64,000 nt of DNA from Fratercula arctica (taxonomy: Eukaryota > Chordata > Aves > Charadriiformes > Alcidae). Positions 12,735 to 25,500 of the stretch are shown here, in pieces. Position 1 is the stretch's first letter; each line of letters opens with the position of its first letter. Position numbers and translations under genes: made by a program. The DNA lies in contig CANTUZ010000008.1 in assembly GCA_947846985.1 (NCBI GenBank), forward strand, positions 39,388,817 through 39,452,816, read 5' to 3'. The notes beneath the pieces were generated by a model. It had not been told where the DNA came from. It searched no databases and saw only the letters and a program-made list of their open reading frames with translations.

Positions 12735-13110
12735 AGATTCCCTCGCTAATGAATAAAACCTCTTCGGATTATCAAACCGACAAACTCATTCGAGCGATGA
12801 GCTCGTGCAAAAGCTTAACCTTGATTTAATGTTCTTACACACCTTGCTGATTAGTCCAGGTACTGATCCGTTGGTGGATCACACGACACCTTCAGCTACA
12901 CCGAAAATGCTGACAGGAGCCAAAACCATCATGAGCCTGAGTTAAGCAGAAACAAATGCAATCAGCACATTATAACAGCATTTCCTCAAAACAGAAGGGT
13001 TTTTTTAAGCACTTGCCCTTGGTAAACATTCCCAAATCAGATTCTCCACGATACCAGAGTTTAAGCAGCTTAACCATTTGCTGGAGCTGATGGTCTTCTC
13101 ATAGGAAAGC
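12735..13110. other. Candidate conserved non-coding block (intron 1)
   Basis: An AT-rich, repeat-free block with TAATGAATAAAACC, GATTTAATGTTC and CTGATTAGTCC plus a CGAGCGATGAGCTCG-like stretch. Its composition contrasts with the GC-rich surroundings and resembles developmental CNEs. No conservation data are available, so this is only a candidate. Confidence 0.25.
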
Positions 13111-13479
13111 AACGTGGGGGTTAAACCAGACTGTGGGTTGCTTGCTCCATGAGATGCCCTATGTTTGAGCTAAATCCCTGGTCCACGAACCCATGCTGGA
13201 AAGAGGGCGAGCTTGCTGGGAGCAGCGTGCTACTGGGAGTGCAAACCCCCAGGTGATAAAGCCGTTCTGGAGGCATGCAGCAAGAAGTAGATGCAAGGAC
13301 AGCCATCTGCTCCAGCCCAGAGCCTGGATTAGAACTTGCTGCAAAAAGCCCCAGTCTTTCGATTTGATCTCACCTGTAAATCCAGCCAGTTGCAGACCCA
13401 TCCCAGAAAGTGTTCCTGCTTCAATTCAGGGCACACTTTTAACACCAGCCTCATTACATCGGCGCAGAAGACCACGCAG

Positions 13480-13700
13480 CTAATTTAAAGCGGTTTTCAG
13501 CAGCGAAGTCCTTGCCTTAATTTAGATTACAGCTCATCCACAGGTGGGAATTAGCTTTCCAGGTGCAGGCACCCACCTCTGCCAGGCAGGAGGGTGTTCG
13601 AGATAAACCAAAACAGGCCAGTGTTTATGCAACACAAGAGCAAACACCACGCCTGCTTGTTTAATTAGTTACCCCTGAAATTAAAGCCCATCAAACTGCA
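13480..13700. other. Candidate conserved non-coding block (intron 1)
   Basis: The block contains CTAATTTAAAG, CTTAATTTAGATTAC, GGGAATTAGC and TGTTTAATTAGTTACC. These are several homeodomain-type TAAT cores within about 200 bp of unique-looking sequence. Candidate only. Confidence 0.25.
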
Positions 13701-14544
13701 CGGAGGCTTCATGCAACCTGCAAATTACCTACGAGGAACGCAACCTGGAGGTGAGGGATGCCAGATATAATCCAGGTAGTGGCTGCAAGCACTTTCCATA
13801 ACATCAACAATGCCATGAAGGGGAAAATAAAATTAAAAAAAAAACCAAAACAAAACCAACCCAAAATAACACCACCCACCCCACCTGTCTGCACTTCAGA
13901 GTTTGTTGTTTTGGTCTCGCCAGGTTAAAAGCTGCTTGATCCCATCACCACAGGTCAGATGGCTGATAAGACACAGAGGTTTCATCATTTTGAGACTGGA
14001 GCGTTTATGGGAAGGGTTTATCTGAAAACAAAGTTAGGCACTTTGAACTGTTTGATTTTACGTCAGTTAAAAATGCACGAGGCCCCTGTCTGGACGCTCT
14101 GAAAAGTAACACGGTTCCAAATGAGACTGCAACCACCACTGCTGGCAACGTCAAAGACACATTGCTTCTCCTTGTCAGGACAACTTTTCTGGGGTGAGCC
14201 ATTTTAGGGAAAGATGCCTCTCTTTAGCAAGACGCTTGGGCACAGAAATGGTAATTTCCACAAATCTATCAAAATCTCGCCTTTGCTCAAAATCCCAGGC
14301 AAAGCAGGGCTGAGTTTTCGACACGCTTTTTGCGGCGTCAGTCAACAGGCAAAATAAAATGACACCTGAAAGTTATCTTAAAGTAATGGTAGATCCCCCC
14401 CCCCAACCCCTGCTTAAAGCAGCGCTTTTGTGGCTGAGCAGAGTCAGTTTCTGCACACACGGGAGGGTGTTTTGTGCTTGCATCGAACCACAGTGATGCA
14501 CCTTTGCAGGAGCATCCCCTAAAAAACAGGCAACTCCAAGCCCT

Positions 14545-15350
14545 CACAGAGGGACAGGCTGTCGAGCTGGGTGGAGAGAAACCTTACGAAATTCAACCAG
14601 GGCACGTGTAGGGTGCTGCACCTGGGGAGGAATAACCCCATGCACCAGTACAGGTTGGGGGCTGACCTGCTGGAGAGCAGCTCGGTGGAAAGAGACCTGG
14701 GAGTCCTGGTGGACAACAGGATGACCACGAGCCAGCAACGTGCCCTTGTGGCCAAGAAGGCCAATGCATCAAGAAGAGCGTGGCCAGCAGGTGGAGGGAG
14801 GTCATCCTCCCCCTCTGCTCTGCCCTGGGGAGGCCACATCTGCAGGACTGGGTCCAGTTCTGGGCTCCCCGGTTCAAGAAGGACAGGGAACTGCTGGAGA
14901 GGGGACAGCAAAGGGCCACCAAGATGAGGAGGGGACTGGAACATCTCTCTTATGAAGAAAGGCTGAGGGATTTGGGTTCCTTCAGTCTGGAAAAAAGATG
15001 ACTGAGGGGGGATCTCGTCAACGCTTATCAATACTTAAAGGGTGGGTGTCAGGAGGATGGGGCCAGGCTCTTTTCAGTGGTGCCCAGTGACAGGACAAAG
15101 GGTAACGGGCACAAACTTGACCATGGGAAGTTCCATCTCAACACGAGGAGGAACTTCTTTCCTGTGAGGGTGGCAGAGCCCTGGCACAGGCTGCCCAGAG
15201 AGGTGGTGGAGTCTCCGTCTCCGGAGACATTCCAAACCCGCCTGGACACGTTCCTGTGCCACCTGCTCTGGGTGACCCTGCTCTGGCAGGGGGTTGGACT
15301 GGGTGATCTCCAGAGATCCCTTCCAGCCCCTGCCATTCTGTGATTCTGTG
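14545..15350 (+). mobile_element. CR1 fragment (RT C-terminal region to 3' end)
   Basis: Plus orientation. It begins near GGACAGGCTG and encodes remnants of the ORF2 C-terminal region ([17 protein letters not shown], then [20 protein letters not shown] and [15 protein letters not shown]). The terminal line is CCCTTCCAGCCCCTGCCATT followed by CTGTGATTCTGTG. It is degenerate, with a stop after LEKR and a deletion in the GAGCTGGGTGGAGAG region. It is extremely similar to the inverted copy at 31383-32185: a 73-residue remnant frame is identical between them. Confidence 0.93.
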
Positions 15351-16561
15351 AATATTTCCAAACGGCAAGTTCTTCCCTCTCTGCCATCTCCAAGTCAGCC
15401 CCAGGCAAGGATGGAAGGAGAGGTACCTGCCCTCGCTTCTCAAGCCCAAGACAGGAGGCCCCCAAGGAACCTCCGAGTCCTCCTGTTCGAGCCCAAGAGC
15501 CGGGTGCACCGTTCAATCCCACTTTTCTGTGATAACAGACCCACAGCGCTGAATTTTGGACTAATGCTGCTGAATTACGGCTGAAGCATTATCAGCCCTG
15601 GCATGGGGTTGTCTTAGACCAAGACAAAAATGCCCATATTAGAGGAAAAAAGACAAAGCTGTTGCTGACAGCCAACCAGGAGGATCGAGAAAAGCCCAAA
15701 GTTTGTCTGCTGTCTCTACAAGAATGCTTAATTTTAGAAAGTAAGGACTAAAATGAGATTTAAAAGCCCCGTATATTCAGAGACAGATGCCTTGGGTCAG
15801 GTGCACGTCAGCTATGTGCAGCAAAGAACTTGCTCCGTCTACTGATTTCTGTAGAAAGCAACTTCAATCCCACCACTAGCTCTGCCTCAAGACTGCTTTG
15901 ATAACCATAGTGATGTGTGTATTTTAATTTTGGCTCTGCATCTAAAGCATAGGTTGGGACCTATGAACAGCAGGCTCTTGGATAGAGAAGACAATTCCAG
16001 GCGCAACCAACATGCCAGGGCACCATCCATGGCCATCTTTATCATCTCGCCTAGACAAAACCTCCCCTTTCACAGCAACACCCTCGATTTTCCGCCCTGT
16101 GAGATCATGCTCTTCCATATCTCAATGCTGCTCGCACCTAGAAGCGGAGCAGGTCTTGGTGCCGGCGGTGGGGCAGCTCTGCAAGGACAAGCAGAGGAGG
16201 CAGCAAGGGCTTTCCAGGAGCCAAGGGATGTTCTCCAAGACAGCCAGCTGATGCCCACACGCAGTCTTCAATGGCTTTACTCTCAACAGGCCAGGGTCAG
16301 GCCGGAATTAGAAATGCTTTTGATGGGAAAAGGGAGCCGAAATATCAAACCAATGCAGACGGACTTTCTTTTTTTGAATTAAAACTTGCTTGAAGTGACA
16401 CATAAAAAGAAGTGAAATCCCAGACATAGCTGACGCACGAGGATAGATTTATATTTAGAAGAATGACATGAGTACTTAATCAACAGGAAAGAAACGGAAA
16501 CTTTTTTGGCGCTGTCCAGAAGGAGAAAAGAAAACCAAAAGAGAGATGGCCACCACCATTC

Positions 16562-16660
16562 ATCACAGAATCACCTACATTGGAAGGGACTTTTCAGATC
16601 ATCTAGTCCAACCATCAACCTAACTCTGACAAGAGCATTACTAAAAGCAACACCCACTAG
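16562..16660 (-). mobile_element. CR1 3'-end fragment
   Basis: The plus strand begins CACAGAATCACCTACATTGG and continues with GGAAGGGACTTTTCAGATC and TCCAACCATCAACCTAAC. This is the reverse complement of a CR1 3' end of the same subfamily as the copy at 49032. It is the only intronic CR1 in sense with SH3BP4. The left boundary is clear; the right boundary is approximate. Confidence 0.8.
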
Positions 16661-18353
16661 CGTTTCAGCCTCCCAACTCTCCACTTTTACACTGAATTCA
16701 GCTTTTTTTCCCCGTGCACAATTCCAGTAAACAACATTTACGGCTTGCAGAGCCCATGTAAAGACTATCAACCAAAACAGACCACGCGCATGTACAAGAA
16801 AGCTGGCATTATTACTATTATTTTTTTTAAATTTAGTGCTTACTACTGTCAGCTTTCTTTTCAACAGGAAAACTAACAATATGTTAGTACTTCAGCGTAA
16901 AACAAATATACCGAGGTGATTAAAAAAAAAAAAAAAAGCCATTTCCAATTTTTGCAGGCTGAAGTTTTAAGGGAGACAAAGCAGTGCATCAACATAAAAT
17001 ATATTCCTTCAAAGTCTGCTCTTTCTTCTGCTGCATTACTCATTCGGGAGCTTTTGGTTCAGAAGTCAGAGACGTGCTCAGCCGGATATCCGATTGTTTG
17101 CTGGGCCTCATCCCAAATTTCTCTAACATTACTCACATTTTTTTGTGCAGGAAGAGGGATGAGAATTTTTATACTTAAAGGCAAAGGGAGGAAAAAGCGT
17201 CTGCAGCACTTTGTAGGAATTATAACGGTTAGGCTGAGAACTCTGGGTCCAAATGATTCCCGCATATCGCATCCACAGAAGGAAAAAGAAATCAGGCTGA
17301 TGCCTGAATTCCTTAGGACCCAGGGGTGAGCTGGGACCCCTCCGATCCATCCAGGTGGGATCCTGCAGGTCTGGGGAGATGGGCGATGGATACTCGGCTC
17401 AAAGAAAGATGTTTTACAAACATCCCGGCAGTGACCAGCAGCATCCCCTCCGCCTGCCAGCCTCCCCACAGGGAATTAGCCCCTGCCCTGCTTTCACAAG
17501 CTAAATTGCCTTAAAGCAGCCCTAAGCCAGGAACCACCTGCCCTTTCCCAAAGCAAAACACCTCCCCTTCCCCCTCCAAGCCAGGGGACCATCCGAAGCA
17601 GCGTCAGTCACAACCCCTTCAAAATTAGGCCAAACTGCAAATATTTTTATTCCCTTTATCCTGCCTGACTGCAGGGCAATCTGGACACAGTGATTTCCGT
17701 GTTCCAGCTGCCCCCATAAATGCACTTTTAGAGCCTATTTTTGGAGACATGGGCACCACAACTGCAGAGGCCGCGGTTCAACCCTCAGATTGTACCACTG
17801 CATGAACCCAGGCAATGCCGATGCTCCATGCCTCAGTTTCCCCCCAGCATTACCCACTGGTATCCAAATCCTTCAGGACACACGTCCCTCCCTGTTACCC
17901 GAAGGATGCATCTCCGCCTGCCTGCGCTGGGGTTTCCCATTGTGGCCAGGCAGCAGGAAAACCGGCAGCAAGATGGCAAGCAGCTTTCCCCCAGGATGCT
18001 CATAAGGCGAGGGCTGGGAACAGGGGCCAAGGCACAGAGGTGAAGCTGGGATGGAAAGGTCACCCCCGCTGCAGGGTGATTGCGGAGAGGGGGTTAAACA
18101 CTCGCCCTCCCCAAATCCCTGCTGCAGGGCCCTGCATTCCTCTGCTCAAACAGCCTGCTGGGCTAAAGCTTTTTTTTTTTTTCTTTACTTGCTGTTTCCA
18201 TGCCTGGTCATCCTGGATTTGGTGAACATTTTAATAGCTCCTATTAATAGGCAGAGCAGGAGCTGGAGAGGCACTGGCTGCTCCGGCCAGTGGCACCTGC
18301 GAGGAGCCGCAGGGCTGTCCCGCTGCAGGGCAAGGTGCTTAAAAATCTGGCAG

Positions 18354-18383
<30 letters not shown>
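18354..18383. repeat. Poly(A) run, 30 bp
   Basis: Uninterrupted A30 on the plus strand, within intron 1. Confidence 0.9.
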
Positions 18384-18388
<5 letters not shown>

Positions 18389-18668
18389 CCCTGCTCACCC
18401 ACCCGCAGAAGCAGGGATTGAGAAGCTCGGTGGCCTTCAAACCTGTTGGGTTCAAGGGATTTCAGGAACAGCCTTGTGACCGGATTTATCTCCACCAGGT
18501 AATTTCAGGCACCGGTGAGAGGATGCACTTGTACATCCCCCAAATCAGCCAGCACCGGGAGGTGGTGGCACTGCATCCCGTGCCAGACCTCCGCACATGG
18601 AAATAGGATGCACATCCCTTGAAAGCACTTAGGATCTGTGCTCAGGGTCAATATGCGATTTTCTTTAA

Positions 18669-18690
18669 TTTTTTTTTTTTTTTTTTTTTT
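18669..18690. repeat. Poly(T) run, 22 bp
   Basis: Uninterrupted T22 on the plus strand, one of only two long T-runs seen in intron 1. Confidence 0.9.
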
Positions 18691-20937
18691 ACACATCTAC
18701 TGAAAAAAAAATCTCCCATTCCCTGCAGGTCTAAGAGCTGGGATGTGCCAGAGACCACAGCACATCCACCCCCTTGCCGGGGGTGGAGTTGCGACCTCGT
18801 TTCACAGGATCTCACCAGGCGCTGCAGAAGTCCAGATGGACCGTCTGGCTAATGGAGTCAATTAAAGCGTTTTTCAGCAGTGATTAACTTTCAGGTACGC
18901 CGCTCCAGAGCGGCTCCAGCTCTCTCCAGGGAGCACGGGCCACACCTCAGGAGCAGCAGGAGAGACAGGAAAAATTATATGGAAGAACTTACTGATGGCA
19001 CTGAGCTGTTTCTCAGCAGCGTTTGCCGACTCCAAGCACCTTACAAAAAGAAAACCCCACTCCAAAAAAAACCAACTCAAAACAAAATCCTCTAAAAAAA
19101 AACCCAGAAAAACCTCAAACCTTCATCTACTTTTCACCTCCAGGCTGAGCAGGACCGACTCCAAATGGAGAAGATCCAGGCAAGGCTCTAGCAGGTGGCT
19201 GCATGGGAGGGGACCCACCACCCCGATGTCCCAATCCCAGAGCATCTTTTCCCCCAGTCCAGCTCAAAACAGATGCGATAAGCTCCGGGAAGCCAGGAAC
19301 ACTGCCCATAACTCTTAGGACGATAAGCTGGTCAAGGCCAGGGCCGGCAGCACGAGCTATCCGTTTTGCTGACGAGGTAATCACCATCTCCCAGGGACGG
19401 TAAATACTTTGTCCGTCCGCAGCCCTTGCCCAGAGATAACCAAGCAAAATGCTCATGAAGGCCAAGAGAAAGGCTTGCTTTGTGGCTGCTGCTGCTTTGC
19501 TCCCCAACAAGGAGGACAGCTGCCACAAAGCGCTGGAAAGGAGCCACGTCTGGGGAAGCTGGTATTAAAAAAAAAAAAAAAAAAACCACCCAAAAAACCC
19601 CAAACAAACAACAAAAAAAACCCAAACCCAATCCACCTCATTGCACTGGACCCTGCGCTTTCATCCCTTTTCCTCCAAAAAACCTACTTTTCTTCTGTCC
19701 AAGCAAACATGCCATGAATGTGCCTACAGAGGTACCACTTGTCCAGAGGCTGCTCCAATAAATCCGCAGACGACGGTCTCCACAGGCAAGGAGAAGCCAG
19801 CGCTCAGGAAGACGAAGTGCATGATGCACCCCCCCATCTCCCCCTCTCTTTTTTGGGGAGGTATCCCCCCATCTCCTTTTTCCCGTAACTCTTAAACCCA
19901 ATGAATTGCAAAGGACCAGTTCGTCCCAGGCTACGTGTGTTAGGAACTATTCCCTGTGCTTTCTTACCGACTTTAATAGTTCCATCTGCGCAGGAAAAAA
20001 AAAAAACCGCTAATGATGGCTTTTGTGAGAAAAGTGGGTAAAAACAAAACAAAAAAAAAACAACAAAAAAAACCCCCAAAAAAGCATGGAGGGGTGGGAA
20101 ACACTTCTCATGCCGGCCGAGAGCAACCCCACCCCGGCAGAGCTAATCTGATGGCAGGTTTTCAATGCAGCAGCCAGGATGCGAGGGGCTGGGGAGGGAG
20201 GTTGGAGAGGGATGGGGAGGCGGGGCGGGGGGGGGGGGAAGAAAGCAAGGAAATGCCACAGAGGTGAGGACGCTTTTTCTGGCCAGGCAAAAGCTTGTTT
20301 TGTTTCCCTCCCTTCAGCTAGCTGCCATTTTCTGGAAGCTGGATGGATTACAAAAAAATTAAAAAAAAAAAAAAGTTTCTCTTTGTTTTATTATAACTGC
20401 GGTAGCCCTTGCGCCGAGGGACCCAGCGTTGTCCCATCCCCCCCCTCGGGCTGCTCTGGGAACGGATGCGAACGAAGATGACGGCACGGCAATAGGGAAT
20501 AACACCAGAGTTAAAACCTTTAGCGTCTCCCACAAAGACAGGACCCCAGCTCAAACAGATAATTTTTACTTCCAGAGGCACGCAAGACCAGGGAGAGTTT
20601 GCTCTCAATTCCCTGTGCCACCACCACGTCGGTTATTCGAGTTTCTACTCGTTTTGCTCCCTTCCTCCACCTTTTACCTGCTGCGGGTGGTTTTTTAGAT
20701 GGACAACTCACGCGCCTTCTCCCTCCGCACCAAGCAAACAGATCGACGCTGCTGGTGCTTGCCAAAGTCACGTCTGCACCGACGCCAACCTGGGACAGCC
20801 AAGAGGTCTATCCCAACCCAGCCGTGGATTTATTCCGAGTTCAAACCCCTCTTACTCAACGGAACATGGTTCGTGCTCCCCACCCCAAACGCTTTGCTGG
20901 TGCGATGTCACCAGGCTGGCAGTCCCCAGCAGAACGT

Positions 20938-21335
20938 GCTCAGGCTGAGAGAGCTGGGGTTGTTCAGCCTGGAGAAAAGAAGGCTCCGAGGAGACCTTAG
21001 AGCCCCTTCCAGTCCCCAGGGGACTACAGGAGAGATGGGGAGGGACTCTTTACCAGGGAGTAGAGTGATAGGACGAGGGGTAATGGTTTAAACTGAAAGA
21101 GGGGAGATTTAGATGAGATATCAGGAAGAAATTCTTTACCGTGAGGGTGCTGAGCCCCTGGCCCAGGTTGCCCGGAGAAGCTGTGGCTGCCCCATCCCTG
21201 GAGGGGTTCAAGGCCAGGTTGGACAGGGCTTGGAGCAACCTGGTCTGGTGGGAGGTGTCCCTGCCCAGGGCAGGGGGTTGGAACTGGGTGATCTTTAAGG
21301 TCCCTTCCAACCCAAACCATTCTATGATTCTATGC
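20938..21335 (+). mobile_element. CR1 3'-end fragment (~400 bp)
   Basis: Plus orientation. It begins at [26 protein letters not shown] sequence and runs through the 3' tail, ending CCATTCTATGATTCTATG. Same subfamily as the copy ending at 5326. 5'-truncated, as is typical of CR1. Antisense to SH3BP4. Confidence 0.93.
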
Positions 21336-22093
21336 CGCGGGACACCATTGCGGAGGACCATGACAAGTGGCAACGAGCCCCGCAAAGCTGATGGCCAGCA
21401 GGTCGCCACCTGAAGCCCTCACCAATCTCACTAGCGAGCTTACGGCGACGGCGAAACATCTCCTGCCTTGCTTTCCTCCACCGACCGAGCTGCAGACACA
21501 CCATTGTTCAACTCTAACACAAAAAAAAAAAAAAAAGCCTTTTCTGTTCCTAAGGAAACAGCCAGCGTCATTCAAAGCAGGCCACACGCGTGCAAAGGCC
21601 CTCCCCCGAAAAGACAACCCAAAGCACTGCATACAGGCAGCACGGTCAGGGCTGGACAGGCACGAAGGGAGAATCTTCCGAAGGGGATAAATCCACAGGG
21701 CTGATGGATTTACCCCCGGAGAGGGAAGTGATGGCTTTCCACAGGGCTTGTTCGCAGCCCAGCCCAACAACTACATCCCGTGGCCACGTTTCTTTGTGGC
21801 GTGGAAAGGGTGTTTTCCTGGCGCCGGCTAAAAAACATCTGGTTTCGCTTGGTGGCAGCGATTCCCCCTCCTAAAAATGATGGGATGCTCCCTCAGGGCA
21901 ACCCTCCCACGGGGCAGAAACAGGGGGCAGAGGAAGCAACTTCAGAGAACTGTGAAAAGGCAAAGCTTTCGCATTATTATTATTATTACAGCCTTCGCCC
22001 CGTCATTTAACAGGATTGCAAACCAGACGTGCACCACCATCCTTCCAATTTGCGCAAAAGCACCCAGATGATGAAGAAACACAGGAGAGACTA

Positions 22094-22094
<1 letters not shown>

Positions 22095-22124
<30 letters not shown>
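22095..22124. repeat. Poly(A) run, 30 bp
   Basis: Uninterrupted A30 on the plus strand, in intron 1, with no attached retroposon recognised. Confidence 0.9.
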
Positions 22125-22125
<1 letters not shown>

Positions 22126-22379
22126 GTGACTCAGCCACCTTCTGCCTTTATATTTTATATATACAGGTTTGAGGCTACGAAGTTGCTCGCACATCCATCA
22201 TCTTGCACGTGTGGACGGCGTGTGTCAGCCAAGCCCCGTCACCGATGAAGAGGAGATGGGACGCGACGTGCGCCGCCTGCCTTCCCCGCTGATGGGACTG
22301 AAGCAACATCTCATCCAGGCAGAGCTGGAGCAACTATTCGCGTAGGAGCACGCAAGAACATTTAGCCCTAGGACTTGCA

Positions 22380-22540
22380 ATTCGTTTGCTTTCTATCGGT
22401 AATGAGAGCATTAACGCTCTCCAGCAGCCTGTTGATACGCCAGCTGGGAATGACTACCTCTCGGCACTGAAAATAAGCCCTTGCACAACTCCAAATTAAA
22501 TCAGCAGGTTAAAAATAGAAATATTTTGCAGGGGAGGAAG
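22380..22540. other. Candidate conserved non-coding block with near-palindrome
   Basis: AT-richer unique sequence containing GAGAGCATTAACGCTCTC at 22404-22421 (6-bp perfect arms around TTAA) and CCAAATTAAATCAGC. Enhancer-like composition; no conservation data. Confidence 0.22.
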
Positions 22541-25500
22541 AGGGGGAACCGGCCAAGGGGTTCGTAACAGAGGAGCAGCAGACTGGCCAGCCCATAGACA
22601 GTGCTAGGTTTTCACCAAAAAAAAGGGATTACAGACAGCAGATGCTGCTTGTGGGACACCAGTGACTTCTTCAAAAAACATGCAACCCACCCAAAATGCC
22701 AACCTTCCTACAAGGGGAAAAAAAATGTGAATCCAAGACAGGATGAAAGAGAGTTGGAAGTTTGACAGTCAGCAATTTGACCCATCAAAAACCCTGGAAA
22801 CACTGTCAACATGCACAGGGCAGTGTGGCTGCCTGCCGGACCTGCAAACCACTCACAGCAGCAAAGGGATTTCACGTGCTCCTTCATTTTCCCGTTGCTG
22901 TGAGCCGTCGCTATACACCCCTCTCCGTACTCCCGCGCTTTTCTTTATGAGCCCAAGGGAGCAGAAATGCACTGAGATCATTTGACTCCAAGGACCGCTG
23001 GGAGAAATTAAGGACCCCAGGCTGCAATGAGGACCAAGGGAGGGGATAGATGCCACAGGTACCCTCAAAAATTAACCCTCAGCCTGGCTCTGTGGATGGT
23101 TTTGGTGTTACTGGAACCGGGACATCACTTGAGTTCAGTGAAAACCAGATGCTACCATCTGACCTGCTGGTGGCAAGTCTCTCTGCCTTGTTTAGAAAGC
23201 CAAGGCTCTGCGCTGGAAGGGAAGGGGCTTGTCAGGACACACGTGCCCACTGGAGGACCCTCTCCCATCAGGCAAAGTTACAGCTCCTGCAAGCACTTTC
23301 TCCTTTTTTATTTAACAAAAAACAACAAAACCCAAACATTATTTACGGCCACAAAGTGAGCTCAGACTTCAATTCGCGCTTTTGAATTTAACAAACCCTG
23401 CAGCTTCGTAATTGAGAAGCAAGGCTGTCCTCGCATCCCCATACCATCCCTTCGGGTCCCTCTAGGGAGGGAAATGAGGAGCAACCCCCCCCACCACCAC
23501 CCCCCAACTGCTCCCCAGCACGCCCCGGGCTTTCAGCTGCCCCTCCAGGGTTTGCTTCCAAGTCACGTCCACGTCGGGTGGCAGGTTCCCCCCCCCCCCC
23601 CCTCCATGCCAGCCCCGAGAGGTCCACGTGCTCCCTGCCCCAGCCAAGGCTGGCACGGTGCTTTCGACGTCCTCTAACAATGACAGCCCTGTGCCCCAGT
23701 GCCAGCCCCTTGGCGGAGTTAATGCCAGGATTGTTCATCCCAAGCTCACAAGGAGCGAGCGGATGCGGCCCCAGCAGCAAAAGTGAAGCACCCACCGCTC
23801 GCACGGGGGGACCAGAAGCGTGCTGTAACGCCACAGCTCATGTCCCAAGTGAAACGATACGGGGACTCATTTTGTGCTTTTTCAAGCTAAAAGCTCATTC
23901 TGCAAATTTTAGGGAGGAGCCTGGACAGGCCCATCAGCTGGCGCTGACAGCAGAGATGCTTCTTGTGCCACATCCAGAGAGCAGGGCACCCCGGCAGCAC
24001 ATTGCTCTTAATAAACACCTTCCTGCATCCATCACCTCCCACCCCAGCCTGTCCCTTCCCAGTATACATAAAATCTCACTGCAACGAACCCACCGGGCCT
24101 TGGGCATCCCCACAATGCAAGAAGCAAGCTATCGTTGGCACCCACAGCAACACATCCATGATGCTACCGAAGCCACGTATGAAACCTGACATTTGCCCCT
24201 GTCCCACCGTTTCCAGGAGTTCTCGTTCAAGCCACTTTTAAGAGCAAACCGGACCAAAAGCCCTGCAAGGGTGAAGCGCTGAAGAACATTTCGCTGTATA
24301 TATCACAATGTATATATTCCAGTTAATAAGCACAAATCCATTTCCCAGCGAGTTGATCCCCCTCTTTCAAACCTGGTTCATCACTGGTTACTAGGGAAGT
24401 CACCATCTGGCTACAAAACTCCTCCGAGAGTTGCCATCCACAGCCAAGGTGCAAGAGATACCCAGCCCTCTGCCATGAACACCCCTCCATGATGCTGCTG
24501 GGTGTCCCAACACCCAGCGAGGACCACCCTTGGTGGTCAATCAGCCCTGCAAACCCCAAAGCACACCCGGCGCAGGGACGGCAAACCCCCCCCCAACCTG
24601 CTGGAAACCCATCCCACCTCCTTACCACCTACCGGGGAGCCTCCGGGGCAGTCTGCAAAGCTCAGGTGTTTTTAGAAGGAATTTTTGGCAAGGAGAGAAA
24701 AGGCAGGTGCCAACCCCTAAGGTCGAGAGACTCCCAGGCAAGGTTATTTGCATTTGTTTCTGTTTCAGCTGCCATCAGAAATCCACCCACCAAACCAGGA
24801 GGCGATGCAACATTCAGACCTCTTGAAAATAAGAATAAAGAGGATGCAAATTCCCCTTCGCGTCCTGACCTCCACAGCTGCTAGCTCCCTTCATGCAGCC
24901 AGGCTTCTGCCACGAAAAGCTTCTTGCTGTATTTAAATGTTCTTCTCATTTTTTAAAAAAAAAAAACAAAAACCCAACCAAAAACCACGCAGCGTCTAAA
25001 CCACGTCCTTAACATAGATACAAGCTCTTCTGAACAACCCCACCAGGCTAAAATAAATATTTTGCTTCACAAATAGTTTTCCTCTCATTAAAATGAAAAC
25101 ATAATTAGGATGTCAAGCACAGAGGCAAGCAACGACTGCAATCACTCCACACAGCCCCGCGCTGCTCAGGCTTTATTTGATTAAAAGTAACGACGCTGCT
25201 ATTTTTGAAAAGCACACTCTCTTCCACAGCCCCACTGGAGTTATTTTGGGGGAAAAAAAAAAAAAAAAATATGGAAAGCTGGCATCCTTGCCACCAAAAA
25301 ATCCCCACCCAGGAGGACACGCGCTCAATAGCGGCTGCAGGTCCATGGCGTGGGCCACCCAGTGAGCATCGTGGGCCACCTCGTGCTGCTAGTGGCCAGG
25401 GGGTTACAGCTCACTGTAGGAAGAGCACAGAGACCTGGGCAAGCACCTGACCGCTGGAAAGGGTGAGAAAAAGGAGAAAAGAGAGGAAAAAAAAGAGAAG

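Larger units (their letters stand above)
11741..14544. other. Intron 1 segment with A31 run; no gene seen
   Basis: No exon or RNA gene recognised. It contains the A31 homopolymer at 12645-12675 and two AT-rich blocks annotated separately. Confidence 0.5.
15351..20937. other. Intron 1 segment rich in homopolymers; no gene seen
   Basis: About 5.6 kb with A-runs at 16922-16937, 18354-18383 and 19567-19585, smaller ones near 20000 and 20361, and a T22 run at 18669-18690. One small CR1 piece at 16562 is annotated separately. No coding exon is recognised. Confidence 0.5.

Noticed and set aside
12645..25269. Plus-strand A-runs as tails of processed pseudogenes or SINEs
   Set aside because: No recognisable retroposed body or flanking duplication precedes the runs; they look like expanded homopolymers.
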